Origin: Pelomyxa schiedti
Taxonomy: Eukaryota > Evosea > Pelobiontida > Pelomyxidae
DNA: 64,000 nucleotides
Assembly (NCBI GenBank): GCA_020536535.1
Contig: JAHLWZ010000808.1
Location: forward strand, 1-64,000
Direction: 5' to 3'
Positions 10,980-24,555 of the stretch are shown here, piece after piece. Position 1 is the stretch's first letter. The number at the start of each line of letters is the position of its first letter. The notes below the pieces were generated by a model that was given only the letters and a program-made list of their open reading frames with translations, did not search any database and was not told the origin of the DNA. The position numbers and the translations under genes are program-made.

Positions 10980-13900
10980 TCAGTGGTTCAATTGCTGGAA
11001 AGCACATTGCACTGCATCACAACACTCACGTAATGCCTGCCTTTTGTCCAGTGAAGCTTCTTCCACAATCTGCACTAAGTTGTCCACAAAGTCACCTACG
11101 TTTTCCAAGCACTCCTTCTCAAACTTCTGTGCTGAGTCACGGCTACAGCAGTCAGCATGTTGACGCAGCAACGGTGCCGAATCAGCTGCAATAGTACCGG
11201 CAGTCGTGGAATCAACATCAATCGGATTCAGAGTTGTAGCTGGAAGTGGAATCGGGAGAGGACTTGCAACTGGACTTGATTGTTGTGTGGTGGGGGTGAT
11301 GGCGGCTGGCTTGGGATCGGAATCTATGGTAGTCTGGTGGAGGGAATTGCATAGGTCTACAAATAGTACTACGAGGTCGGAGCAAATCGCCGCGGGAACC
11401 TTGCTTTGCATCAGAGTCTCGAGGAGCGTGCTTAAGCTGTCCAGCATTGTAGCCAGTGAAAACCTGGAGCAGGGCTGCGGTGCGGACACTGCTGCGGATT
11501 CCGGCGTGGTCTTGTTGTTTCCGCCAGTAGACGTGGCGATGGCGATAGTGTCCCTGCCCAAGAGTACGAGGTTTGTGGCGAGAGCTGACATGTCAAATAT
11601 GTTACCTCCTTCACGTGGTTCCTGCACAGTGGTGGAGCGCAATCCGGCTAGCATGCGGGCCAAGGGCTGCTCACACAGCAGGGCAGTGCAGTGGGCTATG
11701 AAGCTGAAGGTGCAAGAGTGCAGGATACCAGTACAAGCTTGCTGAGGGTGAATGAATTCCTGCTGGAGCCACGGGAATTGGTCACCAACAATGAGTCCCT
11801 TCTTTACAATCTCCTCAAGGAAAAGCACAACAGAAGTGAACTCAGACTCAGTCAATAACGGTATAACAGAGCCAAGAGAAAGTGTCAGAGCTTGAGTGAG
11901 ATGACTGGGTTCCTGCATCCTCTCAAAGAACTTGAAGGTTGACTGTTTGGAGGATGGAGTTGGTTCCTTTACTTTATGTGTCACACATCTCGCAGAAAGT
12001 CGGCGAGCAAGGAAAGTTGAAAAATCAGATGAAAGAGAGCACGAATCGAGAAGCTGAATAAAGTGTGCAACTGCACCATTTGCTGAGGAACACGCAAAAT
12101 CACGGTTATCAGAGGAGCAAAGAGCTGTAGTGAGGAGTGGGGAGGAGGGTCCTAAGACAATTTCGTCAGGTGGCGTTCCTTGTGCGAGATTAATTCTGAG
12201 ATATGATCGCCATCCAATGCGCGTTTGTACTGTATTCGAAACCTCATCGATGACGGAAGGAATGCAAGTCTGAAAATGTCCAACAAGAGACCAAAGAAGC
12301 CTATTTGCTTGCGAGCGTGGCGTGTTCCACAGAGGAAATATGATACTATGCGTTTCGGTATCAATCTTTAGTAGATAGAGGAGTAGGGCTGTTAAGGTCT
12401 CTATATCGTCCTTCAGCCACTCACATTTAATTGCCTGAACTTCATTCCCCTGGAGAAGTAGTGCTTCAATAATTCGAAGAGCAGTAGTGTGTGATGCACA
12501 AGTGACCCTTGGTTTAATCTGAAACTTCAAAAGACCGGACACAAGTTGACGTGCAAGTGTTGGCCCGAATTTTTCAGCCGCTTTGATACACAAGTCCACG
12601 TAGCTACTCATATGTGAAAGGGGTGTATGCACTGTGAAGCTACCGAGAATAGAGAGGATGTTGTTTATCAAAACGAAACCAGAGTCATCTTGGATGCATT
12701 GCAACCCAACGCAATCAATTAAATCAAGGAGAAGAGATATGTGCCCAGGGTTCAAGCATGCATGTTTCACGATCATGCCTACCACAATAATAGGAGTACA
12801 AAGTGTAGAAGTTCTTAGTTGTGAAATGATTGTGCCGTCTGTAACTGAGGTAGATACCAAATGATTTAGAACAGAGATCATCTGGGCTTGTGAGTTGAAC
12901 TGTGAAATGTCTTGTATTGAATTGTTTGAAGAAGAGAGAGCGGCAAAGAGGTATCCTCTTGGATCATTGTGGGTACGTTGCCATATACGCTGCAACAGGG
13001 AAGAAAAGTTTGACTGGGAGAGGGTTTGACTCCAGGAAAGGCACTTTAGAAGTATCTGAAGTGTGGGCAAACAAGTAGTAGTGGTATGCAGCACAAGAAG
13101 GTCCTCAAAAAGGAGATCCATTAAAGAGCTATCCAGGGGCGATGCGTGATTTGTTGTATTTGATTGGGCCTGTATCAGATCCAGTAGAACGTTCACGACT
13201 TCACACCAACTCGTCCCACCATTTCGAGGGATGTGTCTTAGCAAAGCCCCAAGACATTGGCTCGGAGTCAAGAAAGGGGGCATTGGAGTATCAGTAAGCG
13301 AAGTTGCTTGCAGGAATGCCTCATATACAACATTAATGTCACAGGTGTGATGCATATTTAGCAGTGCTACACTGATAGAGCTTTCTTTTGCGGGATTCCT
13401 TTCTTGTAATACATATGATGAACCAAGGAGAACCTTTGTGGTGTCACTTTGTTGCGCCTCAAGACCTATAGTCAACGATGAAGCTATACTAGACGCACTA
13501 TTCAGCATGCTCTTTCGCTCAGATTCTGATAGGCATTCACCATTGCAGTGTTGGTTAACACACTCAAATGAATGACAGCTTCCCAAGTCAGATAGATACT
13601 GTCGCAGGACGAGTTCAGCTATATCGGACTTTATTTTACCAGTGCACATCACATTGCAAAACTGTTCAGCAATTCTGGGACCAAACCGAGGGGCAAAAAA
13701 GGCAGCAAATAAATCGAAAAGAATATCAGGAGGAGGTGCAGCAGCAATAAGTTCCGATACAATTTGCACCATATCCTACACCGGAAGTTAATACAGGAAA
13801 AGTTGAGCTATCGGGTCTGCCGCGAGTCCCAAAATGGCAGGACAACAACCAACCTTAGAGGGAATTGCGTTCAGGCACAAAACGAGGTGATGAGACAGCT

Positions 13901-14834
13901 GCAGGCAGTCCACGCAGCCCAGCAGCCCCCTCGCGTCGATCCGCCACATCCCCGGGTTTAGCAAAACCAACTCGCGGGGTGGGAATTCGCCCCCGCACCA
14001 CCACTCCCCCCCGCTCCCGTTGCACTCGGCAGGCGTCCCCATGCCCCCGGGAGAGGGGTCCCACTGCCTCGCCAAGAACTCCTCCACCGCCGCCTTTCCG
14101 CCGCCCCCGCCCCCATAAAAGGGTCCCTCTTCCCCCACAGAGCCATAGCCAGGACCACAATTGGCACCAGGAGCAGCGGCCGTGGGGCGATCAGGGAAGA
14201 ACAGATGGGGCTTCCACGAGGCCAACAGGTGGGACAGCGCGCACGCCATCCCGACGCCTGCTGCGCCCGGCTGCCGCTGGGCCGGGCCCAGTCTGGCTAT
14301 GATCTCTGCCCCAACCTCGGCTGCCACCAGCTGCCTCGCCCTGTCGCCGCCGCCGCCGGGCGCCGCGGCCTCCCCCTGGTATCCCTGGGAGGGCGACGCC
14401 GAGGCCATGGCTCGGCAGTAGGCGTCGGCGACGTCCGCGGAAATGCGCCGGCACGAGTCGGGGGAGGAAGTTGCGGAGGGGGACGGCGCCGCCGCAGCGT
14501 CGGCGTGGCGCCTGCCTCGGACATAGAGCGAAAGCTGTGCCCGTACCTGCTCTGGCAAACCCCCTCCCCCTTCGGTTGCTGTAGCCTGTGGTTGCTGCTG
14601 TTGGCAAGCATTCGAGGCAAAACTGCTAGCAGACGGAGACGAACTTCCTCCCAGGATCTTGAGAGACCCCAGGGCGTTGGAATAGGCCGCGGCAACATCG
14701 AATCCTCCTCCTCGGGTGGTGACGGGCGCCCCTCGTGGTCGCCCGCGCTGGTGGCGCTGTCCCATAATCAGTCCTCGCCCCGGAGTCCTCCCTCGACGTG
14801 CACCCGGCTCGCATGACCGCAACATCACGCCCAA
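10980..14834 (-). CDS. Large alpha-helical protein, family not recognised
   Basis: Two long exons joined by a 78-nt intron (13776-13853), giving a protein of about 1,230-1,260 residues. The splice joins LNAIPSK to DMVQIVSELIAAAPPPD. Exon 1 (from ATG 14834, or 14765 for MGQRHQRGRPRG) is GC-rich and encodes Arg/Gly, Gly/Ala/Pro and polyGly stretches around scattered helical segments. Exon 2 (to stop at 10980) looks like a helical-repeat scaffold: Leu-rich segments such as LLDLIDCVGLQCIQDD and LLEDLLVL-like helices, a Ser/Thr/Pro linker near the end, and a final helix LRECCDAVQCAFQQLNH. The size and helical character recall Mediator tail or CCR4-NOT scaffold subunits, but I see no diagnostic motif and assign no function. 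Confidence 0.75.
13776..13853 (-). other. Intron (78 nt) joining the two exons of the large helical protein
   Basis: On the minus strand it begins GTTGGTTGTTG and ends CCGGTGTAG. The join is in phase 0 and removes the frame break between the GC-rich and the AT-richer exon. Confidence 0.75.
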
Positions 14835-14939
14835 ACTCGCAATTCGTTCCGTAACTATTGATGTTTTGTGGGAGAAAATTCAGAAAGGGTAATGTAGGTA
14901 TTAAATTATAACACAGGGGGGTTTGTTTGCGTGCTTGCA

Positions 14940-16774
<1,835 letters not shown>

Positions 16775-16935
16775 CACTTAAATTAAAAAAAAAAACAAAG
16801 GAATATTAACGGGCCTGGCAGGCACCAACACCCACGGCACAAATCGTGGTTTTTTTTGTTTTTGTTGTTCCTTTTTTTCCTTGCCCGTTTGCGGAATAAC
16901 GGAAACCGGTTCAATCAAAATATATGTTTTGCCTA

Positions 16936-17391
16936 ATGGAGATGAAGAAACTTGTGTTCGTGGCGTTTTGCAAGGAGGAAAAAGTTCTTTTCCCCTCGTT
17001 TGCTCTGCCCCTTTGCATCTACGCCGTTGCAGACAAGGGACACTCTGGTTGGTCTAACGAGGAATCTCTGTGCGTTCTCTCATAAGTCGATCTTCACCAA
17101 TTCAGCCAGTGTGGTTCGGAGAGACAATCCCCGAACCAACTTGGGGGAACGGCTTGTGAAGGAGAGGGGGAGAGAGTGGGCGCCTCCCTTCCCGCCCTCC
17201 GCTCTCCCCCCTTGTCGATTTCGGTGCACGTGCAGAAGCAAGTTTGTGAAGGCAACTTGTTTTTAGTCAAAAAGTGCACTGAGAGGGACGAATTGGGTAA
17301 GGGCAAGCACCGAGTGAGAGTATCTGAGACAGATGATTATGTGGTTGATCTTGCCGAGGGTGCTGCACAGGCCAGAAAAGTAGTCAGATAA
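16936..17391 (+). CDS. Small spliced orphan protein, about 136 aa
   Basis: Not recognised in any family. ATG 16936 opens MEMKKLVFVAFCKEEK and reads in frame through SGWSNEESL; a 36-nt GT-AG intron (17070-17105, GTGCGTTCTC...CAATTCAG) then joins to a second exon that stays open to TAA 17389-17391. The C-terminal part has a mixed charged sequence (KKCTERDELGKGKHRV, VSETDDYVVDLAEGAAQ, ARKVVR) with amino-acid usage typical of real protein. The middle is Gly/Glu/Ser/Pro-rich. It fills the 720-bp gap between the divergent Akt and CDK genes, ending about 105 bp before the CDK start. Alternative: the second exon alone is a shorter ORF. Transcript support would be needed; the case rests on frame continuity and splice signals. 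Confidence 0.5.
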
Positions 17392-17496
17392 AAAAAAATT
17401 CACAATAGGAAAACGGAGAAAAGGAAAAAAAATACAATAAAAAAAGGCGACACCAAGGAGTGCTACGGCTTAGTGTATTAAAACACCCACACGACA
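17386..17496 (+). promoter_or_regulatory. A-rich leader upstream of the CDK gene
   Basis: The 105 bp between the small orphan gene and the CDK ATG are A-rich (AAAAAAAATT, GGAAAAAAAATAC, AATAAAAAAAGG) and would have to hold both the 3' end of the orphan gene and the CDK promoter. Confidence 0.35.
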
Positions 17497-18829
17497 ATGG
17501 AAAAATACGCAAAAATTGAGACACTAGGAGAGGGGACCTACGGTAGAGTTTTTTTTTTCCTCGTTTAAAAAAAAAAAAAGATGTGGGGAGTAACATGTGC
17601 CACTTTTTTATTCTTAAGGTATTGTGTACAAGGCCCGAAACAAAGAGACCAACGAACTCGTTGCTCTTAAGCGTATTCGTTTGGATAGTGTGGATGAGGG
17701 TGTTCCATGTACCGCAATTCGTGAAATATCTCTTCTAAAAGAATTGAGGCATCCTTCAATTGTCAGGTATATTGGAGCTCGATTGGTCCCTTCTCTGAAT
17801 TACTGATTCTTTTTTTTTTTTTTCCCCTTAAACCAACAAAGACTGTTTGATGTAATATATACAGAGAAGAAGCTCACCCTTGTTTTTGAGTACCTTGACC
17901 AAGACTTAAAGAAGCACATGGATGAATGTGGTGGGGCACTCCCTCCTCAGAAGATCAAAGCATTTTTGTATCAACTGTTAAGAGGAATTGCTGTTTGTCA
18001 CGAAAGGAGAGTTCTGCACAGGTATACAGTAGCAAATTTGTTCCGTTTGTCCAATAAGCCATGTAGGGACCTTAAACCTCAAAATTTGCTCCTCAACAAG
18101 GTTTTTTCCTTGAGCGGTTGCTTGTAATACTGAGATGCTTGTAGAGAGGAGATTTGAAACTGGCAGACTTTGGTCTTGCCCGAGCCTTTGGTATCCCTGT
18201 CCGTAGTTTCTCCCACGAAGTTGTCACCTTGTGGTACCGTGCACCTGATATCTTAATGGGGTCTAGCAAATATGGTACTCCCATTGATCTGTGGAGTGCT
18301 GGATGCATTTTTGCTGGTAAAATTCTCGGTGTTATCTTCTCCTTAACTCACTTATGCAAAAGAGATGGCAAATGGAAGACCACTGTTCCCTGGGGCCAAT
18401 ACCCAAGACCAACTGTTGCGAATCTTCAAGTATTTACCACTCATTCGCTACTTTATAACGTTGCTAAACAAAAAAAAAAAAAAAAGGATAATGGGAACCC
18501 CCAACCCCACAATATGGCCCACAATCGTCGAGCTTCCAGAGTACCGAGTATAACCACCTTCCTCACGGAATTTTCTCTTTCACTAACGTACTCCACAGCC
18601 TGATTTCCCTGTTTTCCCACCTAGACACCTTGCAGAGATTGTACCAACCATGGATCCCCGCGGTCTCCAGCTTCTTACAGTGTGTAGTACTGAAATTAAC
18701 TTCGCACCCCTAACAACAATACACAAGGACCTTCTACACTACGACCCTACTCAGCGCATCACAGCACAAGCTGCACTTGTACATAGTTACTTTGCCGACC
18801 TGGACAAGAACAAGTTCAACGGCGTTTAA
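17497..18829 (+). CDS. Cyclin-dependent kinase, CDK5/Pho85-like with a PCTAIRE helix
   Basis: Complete CDK of about 290 residues in roughly eight exons. [16 protein letters not shown] (17497) joins across an intron to [19 protein letters not shown]; then [19 protein letters not shown] carries a PCTAIRE cyclin-binding helix. [31 protein letters not shown] (HRD split by an intron), [61 protein letters not shown] and the final [18 protein letters not shown] follow, ending NKFNGV with TAA 18827-18829. GIPVR after the DFG and the overall sequence fit CDK5/Pho85; the PCTAIRE variant is typical of CDK16-18. Several introns contain long poly-A or poly-T runs that break naive ORFs. Confidence 0.9.
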
Positions 18830-19079
18830 TCAATCGAACTACCACTTCAAATAATCAACTCGTACATTTCCTTTTTTTTACGTTCCCGCCGTTTTCTTCC
18901 GAAACCTAGGACTTCGAGTCTCTTCCAGAACTTTCCCACTTAACGTAATGCTCGATTACGATCACGAAACTCAGGACCAAAAAGAAAGGGACAAAAGTTT
19001 TTGTGGCAATCTACCAATTTTAATACAACAAAAAAAAAAAAAAACACAAAAAAATTACGTTGTTCCTTGACCCTGAGCG

Positions 19080-21566
19080 ATGACAACCAAGGTCGACACG
19101 TCGTCAGCGTTCGACGTAGTCGAGGAGTTTTCAACTACGCCGGTGCCGTTCCCGTCGTTGCCGTCGCCGCCGCAGCAGCGCCGCCGGGCCGAGCACTCGC
19201 CGCTCCACAGGCAGTACAACTTCGTCGTGGCCGGCGGCAGCTCGCCCTCGCCTTCGCCGTCGCGGCCGATCCCGATCTCGTCGTCTTCGGGCTCGTCGCT
19301 CCGCTCGTCGTCGTCCACGTCGCCCGGCTGCACCACGCCGATGCCGACGCAAACGCCGACGCCGATGATCCCCGCGACGCCGATGCGCGGCGGCTTCGGC
19401 ATCGGCGGCGAGGCGTTCGGGGCGAGCCCGCCGGGGGCCGCGACGGGCGCGTTCCTGCCGGAAATGGGAACCAGCCCGGGGTCTTACGTCACAAACATCA
19501 ACGCCATGGGGGGTGACATGAACGCAGGGGAATTGGGTATGGAGGGCCTGGGGTATGACGGGAGATCTGGGGACCAGAACCCGCAGGAAAACCAGTACGG
19601 CGGAGAGGACGAAGGCCGCGACGGGGAAGGACCAGACGGAGATGGAGATGGGATTTCGCAACAGCGAGAGCAAGATCTCGGTGTTGGAGACGAGGGTGAT
19701 AGCATTGATATTGGAAATGACAATGACAATGACAGGGGCGAGAGTTTGTTGACGAGCGAGACGGGCGCGGTCTTGACCAACGTGGAATTCTCTGAGGAAA
19801 ACTATGACCAGGGCGCGGCGGTGTTTACTACCGAGAAGAAGTCGAGGAAAAGTGCGGAGCTGCGCCGCGGCGTTGAAATGGAGACTATGTCGCTCCCACT
19901 TGTTTCTGACAGCGGGTCAATTGATGTGGAGAGGGGCGGAGAAAGTACGCAGGGGAGGAGAAGTATCAGTAGCGAACGGCCACCTGCTTTTGCCAGAATG
20001 AAGAGCCACAAAGCTCGAGTATTCACAGTGGTAGTTTTTGGAATCATCTCTTTATGCACGGACATTGTAACCGATGCAGGAAGGGGTGTAGTGGGGCAAT
20101 TCTTGACTTTGCTATCAGCATCACCCACTGAAATTGGAATTACTGCTGGTTGCAGCCAATTTGCAGGCTATGCAACTCGCGCTTTGTGTGCTTTTGTAGC
20201 CGATAAAACGAGGCAACACTGGTGGTTTGTGGCATTGGGATATGCTCTACTAGCTGGTGTGGCCCTTCTTGGCTTGTCCCCCGGATGGATGGTATTTTTT
20301 CGACGTCTTTCAAAATGGACTTACATTTTTTAGGTTGTCTTCATACTCCTTATCATTGAAAGAACTGGAAAAGCAATTAGAGGACCCAGCAAAGAGACTA
20401 TTTCCAAGGTATCACAGCTCATCTACTTCTAGTATACTATATATTCGTAATGTGTGCTTTATATTTATAAGAAGTACAGCAATCAAACTCTGTGGATAGT
20501 GGGATAGTTTACGGGGCTCGTGAGGCATTAGATAGAGTAGGCTCATTTTTTGGACCAATGCTCTTCGTACTTATATTGTGTGTGCGCTGTGATATTGACA
20601 AAGATCCCGACAGTGGTATGCGCCAACCAACCCTATCCAGTCTACTGACTTTTTTCAGATTATTGCAGCATTAAGGCTTACAGAATGGGATTTCTCCTCA
20701 TGTTTATCCCTATAGGAGTAATCTTTGTCTGCATTATCGTAGCTAGAATTGTGATGGGAGCACACCCCGAGCGTTCCAACTCACCAACACCTCCATCAAC
20801 TTCCACTCGAACAAATTCTCCTACTACATCTGACTCCACCACACCCACATCTGGTACTACCGTGGAAACACCTGTTGCCGTCGAGGGTACCTTCCGCAGA
20901 ATCACTGCATACTGCAAAGCCCTTGGGCCATTCTTCTGGCTATACACCACCTTCACATTTTTGAGCAGCTGCGGCTTCATTGGTTTCCCACTGATTGCTC
21001 ACCATACCCTCATCAACAACCTCGTTCCGGAACAATTTATTCCTGCTCTCTTTGCTGGTGCTATGGTTGTAGAAGGCCTAACTGCACTACTTATTGGCTT
21101 GGTGTGGGAGCGAATGGGCTTCACAGTTCTCTCCACCATACCTATATTCACACTGCCTCTTCCTTTCATGATATTTTCAACAAGCCTACCACTTCTGCTG
21201 ATTGGAGTTGGACTCTGGGCTGTTGCACTGAGCGTGAGAGAAACTACACTACGTGCAGCAGTAGCTGACCTCACTAATATTGTACAGCATGGCCCAGGCT
21301 ATGGTGTTTACGAAATAGCCTACGGTACAGGTCTCATGGTAGCACTGGTTGTGGCTGGCGTTTTGTATGGTGGAGATAAGCAAGTGTGGCTATACTTTCT
21401 GGTGGGAGTGGTGGAAGTGGCAGCTTTTATTGTCTGGGTTGTGATGCAAGTGAAGCTTGGACTTCCCAAAGGGCTCTTTGCGCCATGTTGCCACAAGCGT
21501 GTTGTAGAAGGAGACTCCTATGACACCCCAGGTACAGCAACAACAGACAGCTCAACCCATGAGTAG
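19080..21566 (+). CDS. MFS transporter with a long cytosolic N-terminal extension
   Basis: Polytopic membrane protein of the major facilitator superfamily; substrate unknown. The first exon (19080-about 20330) encodes about 300 residues of low-complexity, acidic and Ser/Pro/Gly-rich sequence before the first membrane helix (VFTVVVFGIISLCTDIVTD). The core then shows GQFLTLLSASPTEIGITAG, AGYATRALCAFVADKTR and a conserved stretch IERTGKAIRGPSKETI, followed by the GIVYGAREALDRVGSFFGP region. That arrangement (GK-RGP, then R-A-D--G---GP) is the loop/TM4 signature common in bacterial-type MFS permeases. A second block (20685-21566) gives more helices, for example GFLLMFIPIGVIFVCIIVA and LLIGVGLWAVALSVRET, and ends with a soluble tail and TAG at 21566. 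Introns lie near 20300-20330 and 20400-20480. Confidence 0.8.
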
Positions 21567-21735
21567 TAACACAATGGTTGTAAAAAAAAACAGTACAAAA
21601 TTTCCACATTTTTGAAGAATCTGTCCTCTTTCACTACATTACAAGCCACATCAGGAAACGGTGTGTCTGTCTTGCTTGTGTGGGTCCCACAAAAAGGTCC
21701 ATTGTTGATTTAGAACAGTATGACTTGCAACAACT

Positions 21736-23939
21736 CTAAATCCAATCATCATCGTCTCTGGGATGTATACCAAGCCAGATGAGAGTCTCGTCAGGTAACT
21801 CGGAAGAGAACCAGGGAGACTGAGCAACATGCTTGCACATTTCAGCCTTGGTGATTGTGGGGAACTTGGACATGACGAACTTTGCTGTGATTGGCGAGCT
21901 CAAGGCCATGCCAAGCAAGTGCTCTCTGACAGTGTCTGCTGTGAGTCCGGGATAGTGCCTCAGAAGCAACTTCCACGTTTCGAGGTTGGCGCTGTGCGCG
22001 GAGGAGGAACTGGCCCAGCGGCTCACCATCGTCATCATCTATTTAAAGTGGAATGAGGGAGGAGTTTTTTGATTTAAATACGAATTACCTCTTGGGAGGT
22101 AACTCCAAAGGATCTGATGATCCAATCGGCCATGCCGTTCTTCCCCACTTTGAGCCTGTTGAATAGCAGCTCGTTGCTGTTTGCCTTGACTTGATCACTT
22201 CCCAGGTCATACTCGCAGATTGCCCATTTCATAATCTTGCTGGAATGTATTATCCCTTGTGTCATAAGCTTTGCTATCAACTCTTTTGAGAAGATGTCCT
22301 TCCCAAGCAAGGAAATCAACCTCTTGACTTCGGCCGGGCTTGTCACTAAAATGGACAATCTGCTTTCTCTTTCTCTAACTGATGTCCAATCGTACTTGAT
22401 GGCATTGATGTGGAACATCTCCAGCAAATACACGGAGAGCTGAATGAATGGGGATTTCTGGATGGATTCTACGATCACAGCCTCTGGAATAAGATGCAAG
22501 GGAACATGTTGAAGAAACCACTCGACACCTTTGATGCAACCAAGAAATGAGTGGCTGCACACTTCCACCACGGCACAGCTTATTGTTTCGCTGTCAGATT
22601 TGACTTCATCCATGATGTGAAACGAATCCTCCAGCCATTCCGCAATTTGCATGTTGTTGCATTCCAATGCACGGAACAATGCTTTCCTGAGTTGTTCCCG
22701 AGAGAGTGCAGGCAACTTATTTGCAATCCACTTCACAACTGAAAGGGTACCTTTTCTATTTCCACACATCTGCAAGAAGAGCTCGACCGAGGTAGGCAGG
22801 CGCTGTTCTTCCAGTGCCCATTGAATGAGTGATGGGTGGGCCATGTACAAGGTACTTGAGCTTTCCAAATTTACCTGAAAATTGGCAGCAACCCACCTCA
22901 GAAACGTTGGGCTCCCTGACAGTTGTGGACCGTCTACTTTGGTAAGAAAGAACGTTCTCTTAGCCCACGCACACAGCGCGATAATCTCAGATTCGCTTTT
23001 CCCTCTCACTGTCTTAGACGAGAGGATGTCGGTTATCAAGCACATGTTGCCGTTAATTGCACCCGGGAACCTGCCCACAAACCACTCCGAGAATTCCACG
23101 CTGTACTGGAGCGCGTCGCTGGGTTCGCCCACGCGCCGCAGCGACTCCGAGCTTATCAGGAACTCCCCACTCAGCCACCTAACCACGTCCAAGTGGCCCT
23201 CCTCCAGCGCCTCCGCAAGGGGCCGCGCCACCTCCCACTCCTCCGCGACCCCGAGCCTCCGCACGAGCCACCGGGCGGTCTCCAGGTGCCCGTGGCGGCA
23301 CGCGGCGCACAGCGGCGAGCGCAGGGGGCACTCCCTGAGGTGGGACGCCATGTCCCCGTCCCGCGGCCACACCAGCCCGCAGTCCTCCCGCCACCACTCC
23401 GCCATCGCCGCCACGCTCCAGCGCCCCAGCGACGGCGTGCGGGAGTGCCGCGCAGCAACGACGCCGCGGGGCGGCACGGGGGCCTCGGTGCGGGCGTCGC
23501 CGGCGAGGGCCCGGGCGAGCGGGGTGTGGCCGCCCCCGCAGAGCCCGCGGAAGACGGCGGCGCAGACCTTGCGGGGGCTGCGGGGAGCCGGGTCGTCGGC
23601 CTGCAGCAGGCGCAGGAGGCAGCGGACGCACGAGGGGGCGCCCGCGAGCCCGGCCCAGTACAGCCGCTTGTACATGTTGGAGAAGCTGAGGCCCCCGCCT
23701 GCGCCGGCGGCGGTGAGCGAGTAGCGGCACGCGAGGGGGGCGAGGGGCCACAGGGCCTCGCCGACGAGGTGCAACCACACCGCCGTTTGATGGTCGCGCT
23801 CGACGGCGGCAAGGGGACCGTGGTCCGGTGCTGTCTTTATTGCATTGATCCATACCGGCACCACGTGGGCCCACACGACATGGGACACGTACACGGCGTG
23901 CGCGTGCTTGTTGGTGTGCTGTAGAGTCCCACCGTCCAT
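21736..23939 (-). CDS. Ankyrin-like WL-repeat protein
   Basis: About 720 residues in two exons; a 50-nt-class intron (about 22039-22088) joins FGVTSQE to MMTMVSRWASSSS in phase 0. ATG 23939 (MDGGTLQHTNKHAHAVYV) is preferred; the frame is open upstream to 24116 but would overlap the next gene. The body is made of imperfect units with the pattern C-xx-GH-x-x-x-A-x-W-L (CRHGHLETARWLVRRLGV, EGHLDVVRWLSGEF, CNNMQIAEWLEDSF, GTLSVVKWIANKLP), which resemble ankyrin helix pairs and are typical of expanded repeat families in amoebae. No signal peptide or catalytic motif. Probably a protein-interaction scaffold. The 5' 700 bp are very GC-rich while the rest is near 45% GC. Confidence 0.75.
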
Positions 23940-24043
23940 CTGATGCTGCGGGCTATTTATGGTCTCGGGACATCGGATCAGAGAGAGAATTGTGATGGCA
24001 AGGAAAATCAAATACAAAAAAAACCCCAAATAACGAAGCCAAG

Positions 24044-24367
24044 ATGCCGTCCGGCAACGGGAACCGCGCCAAGCAAAAGAGGGAGCGCAACCAGGCCAAG
24101 ATGGCACAGCAAACAACTGCCAAGAGTCAACTCAGAGTAAACGAGAAGGCCAAAACAATCGTGTGCAAAATATGCAAGCAAAGCTTCTTGTGTACTGCTT
24201 CCGCAACCGAGTATGCAAACACAAAAAAAAAAACCCCAAAACACACTATACACACGCAAATTATTCTCTCCCCTTTTGTGCTACGACATTAACGACAATG
24301 GCATGGCAGCCTCAACTTGCACGCGACCAACAGGCACCCCAAGTTGCCGTACTCTGATTGCTTTTGA
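24044..24367 (+). CDS. ZNF706-like small C2H2 zinc-finger protein
   Basis: About 73 residues. ATG 24044 begins MPSGNGNRAKQKRERNQAK, a basic 4F5/ZNF706-type N-terminus, then TIVCKICKQSFLCTA. A 99-nt intron (24211-24309, GTATGCAAAC...GGCATGGCAG) joins to DLNLHATNRHPKLPYSDCF and TGA 24365-24367, which completes a C-x2-C...H-x4-H finger and the RHPK motif typical of ZNF706. In the unspliced frame the histidines are missing, so the intron is strongly supported. Members are small cytosolic/nuclear proteins reported to act as chaperone- or translation-related regulators; the exact role here is not known. Divergent from the ankyrin-like gene by about 105 bp. Confidence 0.85.
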
Positions 24368-24555
24368 GCGTGAGATCTATTGTGTCTAGTGGTGGGAACT
24401 GCTGTCTTGAGTCACAAGCAACTTTTTTGGTGGCTTGATTTCGACCAACACAACTCCCCTGTAATGGGTTTTTCCTAACAACAACAACCAAACACATGAA
24501 TTACAAACACAACTAGGCTTTGTGCTTTTTTTTTTTTTGTCTTTTTTCTTTCTGT

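Noticed and set aside
19131-19673. 180-codon minus-strand frame rich in Arg
   Set aside because: Shadow of the GC-rich MFS first exon.
22923-23924. 333-codon + strand frame
   Set aside because: Antisense of the GC-rich exon of the ankyrin-like gene; composition is Arg/Pro/Ala/Gly with no motif.
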